Assembly (NCBI GenBank): GCA_963204915.1
Contig: CAUJHS010000031.1
Location: 186,001-250,000 of the forward strand
Direction of reading: 5' to 3'
Length of the DNA: 64,000 nt
From: Planctomycetota bacterium
GTDB taxonomy: Bacteria > Planctomycetota > Planctomycetia > Pirellulales > Pirellulaceae
The notes below the pieces were generated by a model that saw only the letters and a program-made list of their open reading frames with translations, searched no databases and was not told the DNA's origin. Within the stretch, counting starts at the first letter, position 1; every line of letters starts with the position of its first letter. The position numbers were made by a program, and so were the translations under genes. Below, in pieces: positions 54,301 through 61,400 of this stretch.

Positions 54301-55040
54301 GAGAATCTCTGCGAGAGCTGCGCGGACACCAGAACGAAGTGATGGTCGTGAATTTCGCTCCCGACAGCCGGCGGCTCGTCACCGCGTGTCTCGATTTTAC
54401 CGGCCGCGTGTGGGACGCCCTCACGGGCGAAGAGGTTTGGGCCCTCCCTCACCAGGGCGAAGTGATTGACGCGAGCTTTAGTCCCGACGGCCACTGGATC
54501 GCCACCGCCTCGCGCGATCGCACCGCGGTGATCTGGGACGCTGCAACGGGCCGGCCGCACCAGCGGCGTTTGCTCCACGAGCAGGGCGTGCGCAACGTTC
54601 AATTCAGCCCCGATGGCGCGCAACTGCTGACGCTTGACTTCCGCGGGCTGCGGCTGTGGGACGTGGCTACCTGCCACCCGCTGACGGTCCACCTGCCGCA
54701 AATCAGTTTTGGAGGCACCGGCTTCCAGGACAGCTCGACCCGGCCGGCGTTCTCGCCGGACGGCCAATCGGCGCTGGTCGGCATGGATGGCGAGTGGGCG
54801 CGGGTTTGGCGATTCTCGATACCCCCCGCCGGCGCGCCCGAGTGGTTTCCCGAACTGCTGGAAGCGATCGCCGGGCAGCGCCTCAACGTGGCGACCGACC
54901 GCCCTGAACTGGTTCCCGCCGATCGCTTCCTCGAACTTCAGCAGCGCTTGCGCGTGTCAGCCGACACCGACGCCTATACCCGCTGGTCCCAGCGCCGCCT
55001 GTTCGGCGAAGCGAGAAACACAACGGCCGTTGAGCGTTAG
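51369..55040 (+). CDS. Membrane Ser/Thr protein kinase with C-terminal WD40 propeller(s)
   Basis: 1223 residues from ATG at 51369 (the frame extends to a GTG at 51336). A short zinc-ribbon-like motif (Cys8-x2-Cys11, Cys24-x2-Cys27) precedes the kinase domain (about 72-345): ARGGMGVVYRAR, Lys101 (VAIKMI), HRDLKPSN with Asp205, TDFGLA, and YLAPEQAAGRPDEVTTAADV. All catalytic residues are present. One membrane helix follows (about 369-396, WLAGLAAALLVAILAGSATA). Then come at least ten WD40-type units (SPDGTRIVTASFDTTVRLWD, SPDGAILASAGEDRVVRLWS) to about 1160. The kinase would be cytoplasmic and the propeller exported or protein-binding. It is paired with the divergent ECF sigma gene. Confidence 0.9.
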   Translation: MKAVPSSCPNCGKPASASTDGGDCAYCLLQLALGAPVSLAGSASGRLSSVGGAKPIAASFVRQGVLPRFGDYELESEIARGGMGVVYRARQRSLNRTVAIKMILAGQLATPESVQRFRLEAEAAARLHHPAIVRIFEVGEYETQHFFSMELIEGVSLAECIEDFTLQKQSTAAEKREQEKCIAELMGAVARALDFAHQRGVLHRDLKPSNILIDEQGRPHLTDFGLAKLTGREASGLTLSAAVLGTPGYLAPEQAAGRPDEVTTAADVYGLGATLYELLTGQPPFVGSTALETMWMAIERAPTPPRQLNPAVHRDLETIALRCLEKEPQRRYASAGEVADELERFLHHKPIRARPVSVWEHAWRWRQRNPWLAGLAAALLVAILAGSATALWQWQRAEQANVTLTENVAHLEWGAIDTMLEQGESSQALARVAALVRQDPGDWQAAMFAMSILEQRRFPVPAAPPIRHPDGAELTVARLSPDGTRIVTASFDTTVRLWDSATSQEVTPPLKHDGPVTWAEFRPDGRILATCSEDKSVRFWEVATGKPIGEPTVYETDVKHLQFSSDGRRLLARGNRHISILDGDDGRVLIGPLRPEGNIVAARFLAGDEKFFTAQQAGENSLVRVWDAATGAEHASLKAGPLRTANLSDDGSRVVVSNAQSRGWIADFPSGRNRQRLTGHNGLVTHVGFNAASDLFYSVSLNQFAQVWRADTGQPVTDELSHYYLLNGAAFVEEGQRLLTWGDDALAQVWDIAAGRAYCEPMRHPNRVVYAEHGLRDQGEVFLTTLSHLKSRSADTRTGAAQLWKVLDLADFAAVDLGYDPAAHDGARFTPDGRLIALGKTVPHVVILDAQTGEQVCDPLQIEGGAWGVLISPDGRRLVVATSAGQVSLWSIPEGQPIGTPVKIGATIQPAEMAVDGKHFATGSTDGYARLWDTATGQIVYEMRHGSEINSVAFSPDGAILASAGEDRVVRLWSTATGESLRELRGHQNEVMVVNFAPDSRRLVTACLDFTGRVWDALTGEEVWALPHQGEVIDASFSPDGHWIATASRDRTAVIWDAATGRPHQRRLLHEQGVRNVQFSPDGAQLLTLDFRGLRLWDVATCHPLTVHLPQISFGGTGFQDSSTRPAFSPDGQSALVGMDGEWARVWRFSIPPAGAPEWFPELLEAIAGQRLNVATDRPELVPADRFLELQQRLRVSADTDAYTRWSQRRLFGEARNTTAVER

Positions 55041-55124
55041 TCCATGGTTCTCGCAGCGCCGGCGCCCGAAGCACAACCGCACGCTGCCGCAAGGCGGCCG
55101 GTGACGCTCTCGGAGAAAAAATTT

Positions 55125-55153
55125 TTGATATTGAACATTTGTTCAGTATAATA
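55125..55153 (+). promoter_or_regulatory. Sigma70-like promoter containing GAAC-N4-GTTC operator
   Basis: TTGATA (55125-55130), 16-base spacer, TATAAT (55147-55152). The spacer contains the perfect palindrome GAACATTTGTTC (55133-55144), the layout of LexA-type SOS boxes of Gram-positive bacteria. The downstream gene is the giant protein starting 314 bases later. A 19-base identity with 16310-16328 is noted there. Confidence 0.55.
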
Positions 55154-55466
55154 TCTATATGCCGCCTTGCGTTCCCTCGTGGTTACTGCGCTCCCACTCC
55201 TCCGCGGCGTAGCCTTCTCCCTCCCTGGTAAACCCGGCTTGTGATCCCTGATTTAGCCTGTTCCTGCCGCTATTTTCCCTCCTGACCAAAAATTCACCGT
55301 TAAGTTCCGCGCGTAACCGGTTTCTCCTTCCTAGGCGGGCGTTCTTGCTCCTACCGCGTAGTCCTCCTCGGCGCAAAACGCGACCGGAAAGACTGGATCA
55401 AGCCTCCCCGGAAATGATACCGCATCGCGTCACCCCCCATCCCCGTCGCTTTCTTTCAACTTTTCT

Positions 55467-58400
55467 ATGGCTAAAAGCAATCGCACCCCTCGCAAGCGTC
55501 GGCTGTCATCTCGTTCACGCCGCTTCGGCGCGGTAGAGCAACTTGAGGGAAGGCTCTTGTTGGATGCCAGCGGGCTCATTTACGAAGCGTCAGAAGCAAC
55601 GCCGTTAACGCTGCGGCTTGAGGGGAACCAACTGCAAATCGTCGGTTCCGACACAGTTTTGGCCTCGCGCTCCCTCCTGGAAATCACCACCGGGGTGCAA
55701 ATCTCCGGCAACGGTCACGATCTACAATTGACCATTGACGCCAGCGTTCCCCCAGTCGCGGGGGGTGTCTTGTTCGAAGGCGGCAGTGGAGACAACACCC
55801 TCGTCGGTCCCGCAGGAAATTCCCAGTGGCGGATTACCGGGCCGGGAGAGGGCAGCTTGGGCAATGCGGGGTTCGTGCAATTTCGCGGCGTAGAAAACCT
55901 GCAAGGCGCGGCGAACAACCAAGATACCTTCACCATTGCTCAAGGCGGCTCGATGAGTGGCCGCGTCGATGGCGGAGACGGCGGCTTTGACACGGTCGTG
56001 TTGACCGGCGCCTACCAGTCCGTCGATTACCGCGTGACGGGCGCCAGAGACGGCGTCATCCGCCTCGACGATGGCGCCGCGCAGGCCAGCACCGTCAACT
56101 TTTACGGGATGGAGCCGATCCAATTCACGGAGCCTTCCGAGACGTTCGTCTTCTCCGGGACGGGCGATCTGCCGTTTATCGACGGCGACGATGTCATCAC
56201 GCTGCGCGACATTCCCAACGATGACGGCGTGATGATGGAGCTTTCGGGAACCTTCGACGGCACGCCCTTCGAAACCGTTCAGTTCGCCAACCCCACGACG
56301 GAGCTGATCATCGAAGCGCTGCGGGGCAGCGACACCATTACGATCGAATCGCTCGACCCCGATTTCGCCGCCGACCTTTACATTTACGGCAATCGCGGCG
56401 GCGCGCCGGATTTGATTGGCGATCCCGGCTACGACACGGTGACGTTCACGGGAGACGTTCGAACCAACGGCGGTTACCTGGAGGTGTTTGCCGACACCAT
56501 CAACGTCGAAGCCGGCGTCACGCTTTCGGCCAAGGACCCCTCGGATCCCGACGGATCAAACTCCATCGTATTCCGCGCGCGGCGGTTGGATACCGCCGAA
56601 ATCGCCAACCTGTCGCCGGTCGTGGCGGACACCAAAATCGTCGCCATCGACATCGGCGCCGGCGCCACCCTGGAGGGCGACGGCATCTACTTGATCGCGC
56701 AAGCCGAGGACCGCGATCTGGTGGAGGCGGGCGTGCCTCGGCTGGTGAACACATTTTTCATTGGCCCGCTGCAAGATTTGGTTTCGGACCTGGTCGCCTT
56801 GCCGGTGAAGGTGCTCACCAAGGAAGCCCAAGCGACGATCATCTTGCACGAAGGGGCGACCATCGACGGATCCGGAACCGTCGGCATCTACGCGACCGCC
56901 GCTTCCGACGCGTCGGGAAGCGCCTCCAGCAAGCTGTTCAGCGTGGGTTATGGCGAAGCGAAGTCCACGGCCATTGTCGATATTAAGACCGGCGTGGTGA
57001 TTAACGCGGGTGACGCGGCCGTCGTGACTTCGACCGCCAACGCCACGGCCAGCATCAACACCGCAACGTCCCAGAGCCTTGGCGAGAGCGCAGGAGACAG
57101 CGGGTTTTCCGCCTCGATGGCCGTGACCAACGCCGACGTCACCTCGTTGACCACGCTCGCCGAGGGCGCTTCGATCACGGCAGGCAAGACCGCCAATGTG
57201 ATGGCCACCGGCGAGGTTACTTCCGAGGCTGGCGCGGAATCGGGCACGTACTCGGACGGCGCCGCGGGCCTGGCCTTCGGCATCGAGTTTTCCAACGCCG
57301 ACATTCACACGACGATCCACGGCGACATCACCGCCCTGGCGGAAGAACGCTACACGGTGAAGATCGAGATCGATCCGACCGTGACTGATCCGACCAAGCC
57401 GGGCTACGTCGATTACGCCAATAATCGAATCAATGTGGGCGGCGTGTCGCTGGTGGACGAAGACACGATCACGTACGACAACCGGCGTGGAACCAGCATC
57501 GGCGGCCTGGTCGATGACCAGTCGTACTATATTTTTGCCGTGCGCGACGACCCAAGCACGGAAGACATCGATGAATCCGAAGTCTACGCCGACTTCATTC
57601 AGCTTGCGGAGAACGCCCAGGACGCCATCGACGGCGTGGCGATCGATTTGACCGATGACGGACTGACCACGACCAACAACACCAAGGGGTTCGTTGGTTC
57701 TGACGTGGACGGCAAGGAGAACAAAATCAGGATTGCCAATCCTGCCTTCACCGGATCGGGCGTCGATTTCAGCTTGCTGGGATTGACGTTCGAGCTGGGT
57801 CAGGCCGTCGTGTACCGCGAAGGAAGCGCGCCCATCGAAGGACTGGTCGATGGCAATTCCTACTATGTGATCACCGGGATCAACGAATTCGATTTACAAG
57901 GCGACAGCCGCTTCATCAAAGAGCAAGTGATCCAGCTTGCCGAAACAGAAAACGAAGCGAGGGCCGGCGTAGCGATCAACATCGGCGACGTGCCCGACGG
58001 CGCCAGCGGCTATAGCTTTGAGGCCATGCACCTGCTCGACTCGGGGTTTGCCACGGGCATCGGCGTGATTTCCAAACTCGAGGCGCAAGATAGCGCCTCG
58101 GCGTCGGCCGGCTTGGAAAGCTCCGAGCCTGGCGACCCCATCCTCGACGCACTGGAGTTGCCCGACGTCAACATCATGGACAACATCCTGAAAAAGTTGA
58201 CTGCGTCCTATGCCACGAATATCGGGCAAGACTTTTCTTTGAGCGTTTCCGGGGCGGTGGCCTTTTCGTTCGCCGACCACGATGTGACCACCACCGTCGG
58301 CGGCGACGCGCGGCTGAAGTCGAACGAAGACCTGGAGGTGGTGTCGGTCACGAATCAGGCCGTTCAAACGAGCGCCGAAAGCTCCTCGGGGACCGAAGAA

Positions 58401-61400
58401 GGCTCGTCGTCCACCACCAGCACCGTCAGCATTGCGGTCGGCGTCGGCGTTTACAACAATTCGACCCAGACCACCATTGAGTCGGGCGCGGAGCTGGACG
58501 CGTTGCGAGCCAATCGCGTGATCGCGCGCACCGAGTACGGCTATCTGACTTCGCCCGATGAGTTCTTCCCCTCGACGCTAAGCGAATTTGTCGATTCGAT
58601 CCAAAGCGAAGGTTACGACGCGCTCAACAAATACCTCAGCGGCACGCTCGGATTGCAGTCTGGCCTGTTCAATTCCTGGGTCCGCAGCACCGCCGACGCG
58701 GAAAACGTCGGCATCGCAGGGTCGGTCAACGTGCGCGTCTACGACAACGACACGCTGGCCACCGTCGAGTCGGGCGTGCGGATCAATCAAGATGCCGATT
58801 GGCATAATAAGGCGGTCGATCCGCATCCGAACGAGGCCGCGAACCGGGACGACGGCAAAGGCGAGCAGACGGTTTCCATTGAGGCTTCGACCTACATGGA
58901 GATCATCAACATGACGGGCATTTTTGGCCTGGATTTGGATCCCCAGATCGTTGACCCCACCAGCAACAAGTTCGATCCCAAACTATCGGTCAAGCCCGCG
59001 GCCGGCGGAGGCGAGAAAGGAGGCGTGGGCGGCGCCTTCTACACTAGCATCATCGACAACACGACCCACTCAATCATTGAAGACGGCGTAGAGATTTACA
59101 GCGGCGCCGACGGCGGCTTTAATATTAAGGCCGACGAGGCGTTCTTCGATATCTCGCTCGGCCAGGCCGGCGCCAGCGGCGGCAAGTTCGCCATTGGCGG
59201 TACGGTCATGTACAACGAGCGCAACAGCGATACGCTGGCGTACCTCAGCTCGCAAGCGATCGTCACCGGACGCAGTCTCACCGTCTACGCACAAAACCTG
59301 GGGACCCAGGCGACTTGGGCCGGCGGCGTCACCAAGGGCGACTCGGTGGGCATTGGGATCGGCGCCGTAGTGAACCGCGTGAATCGAAAGACCCGCGCGG
59401 CCATTGGCGATCCCGACCTCGACCAGGGCGACGGAGTCATCGAGTCGGGCAACAACATCGATGTTACCGACGCCGTCAACGTCCGCGCCGTGGTGGGTGG
59501 GCAACTTTGGTCGTTCGCCGTCGCGGGCGTCCTCGCCAGTCAAACCCCCGATGCGCCCACCTGGCCGGAACCCGGCTCCAAGATTCCCACGTCTCCGCAG
59601 CAAGCTCCCGCCAAACCGGCAACCGGTCTGGCCGCGGCCACGTCGGTCAATCTCGTGAGCGACAACACGCAAGCTTCGATCGTCGATCCGGGCAGCATCG
59701 TCGCGGGCGAGATTTCCGTCACCGCCGAGAATCGTTTGAACCACGTGGCGGCGACCGGCGGAGCGGCTTTCGCCAAGGGCTCGGGATCGACCAGTTCCTC
59801 GTCGCTGGCTGGCGCCTTTAGCTTAAACGAACTGGACATTACCACGCGCGCTTATCTCATCGACGCGCACGTGACGGCCTCGTCGCTCAAAGTTGACTCC
59901 GTGCGCGACGGCGAATTGATTACGGTTAGCGCCGGCGCCGCGGGCGTTGCGGGAGCCGAAGGCAACACGGTCGCTGGCTCGGTGTCGGTAAATATTCTGA
60001 ACAACAACACCGCTGCCTTGGTGGATGGCGTTCAGGGCGCGGTGGCCGAGGACGTCGAGATCGATGCTTCCGACGCCGCGGGCATTCTGGCGATCGGCGG
60101 CGCCGCGGCGATCGGCGGCGCGCGAGGTTTCGGCCTGGCGTTCGGCGTGAACGTCATCACCGGAGATACCATCGCCGCAATGTACGATTCAACGCTCGAA
60201 GTGGGCGGCGACCTTTCCCTTCGCTCCGCCAACAACAACACCTTGCGCGCGGTCGCGGTTTCCGCCGGCGCCAGCAAAGACGTGGGCGTCGGCGCCACTT
60301 TCGGCATGAACGTGATCGACAACGAGAACCTGGCGCTCGTGGTTGGCTCGGAAGTGACCGGCGCGAAGTCGGTGAAAGTCGCCGCCGAAGATGACTCGAC
60401 GCTGCAGGCGCTGGGTGGAGCGCTGGGCGTCGGTCTGCAATCGTTCGCCTTCGGCGCTTCGTTTGGCTGGAACTCGGTTTCCGGGCAGGTTGTCGCGCAG
60501 GTCGAGGATTCCTCGTTGACCGACATTGCCGGACCGGTCGCGGTCACCGCCGTTTCCTCGGAACACGACACCGTCCTGGATGGCAAAATCCTCGCGGCCT
60601 CAATCGGCCTGGCCTTCACGGCTCAAGGCTTTGCCTCCGCGGGCGGCGCGGTTTCGTTCAACGAAATCAACAGCGACGTCGATGCCGGCATCGTTGGGTC
60701 CGACGTAGACGCCAGCGGCAAAATTTCTGTCCTCGCCAGCGACTCCTCGACGATCAAATCGCTCGCCGGCGGGGCCGCGGTCAATCTGGACGGAGGCGCC
60801 ATCGGAGCGGGTGTGGCGATCAACACCATTACCGGCGGCATCCTGGCCCGCATCGACGATTCGGACATCGCCTCCTCGGGCGATTCGGTCCAAGTGTACT
60901 CCGCGGCGACGGGTTCCATCGCCACGCTCACCGTGGGCGGCGCGGGAGCGCTCGGCAATTTTGCGTTGGGCGGGGCCGTCGCTGTCAACACCATCGCGCG
61001 GCCGATCGAAGCCAGCATTGACGGCTCGACCGTCGATGCGATCGGAGGCGTCGAAGTCCAAGCCCGAGATGCTTCTTCGATCGAGGCCAATGCGGTCGGC
61101 GGCGCCTTAGCCATCGCCTCCGGCCAAAGCAACACCGCGGTGGCCATTGGCGTGTCGATCGCGTTGAATGAGATCGATAACGCTATCGCTGCGACGATCT
61201 CCAATTCGCACGTGGCCGGAACGGCGGGCGCGGTCCTGGTGCGTGCGACCGATTCCGCCGAAATCGACAGCGTCGCGGTGGCCGCCACCGTGGCGCTTGC
61301 CAGCGGCGGAACGGGGGTTTCAGTCAGCGGCGGCGGCGCGGCGGCGCAAAACGAAATTCTCACCACCACCAACGCCACGATCGTCGGCAGCCAGCTCGGC

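Noticed and set aside
55160-55213. 17-codon frame (MPPCVPSWLL...) directly after the TATAAT box
   Set aside because: It would start at or before the expected transcription start, has no ribosome site, and has no sign of attenuator structure.
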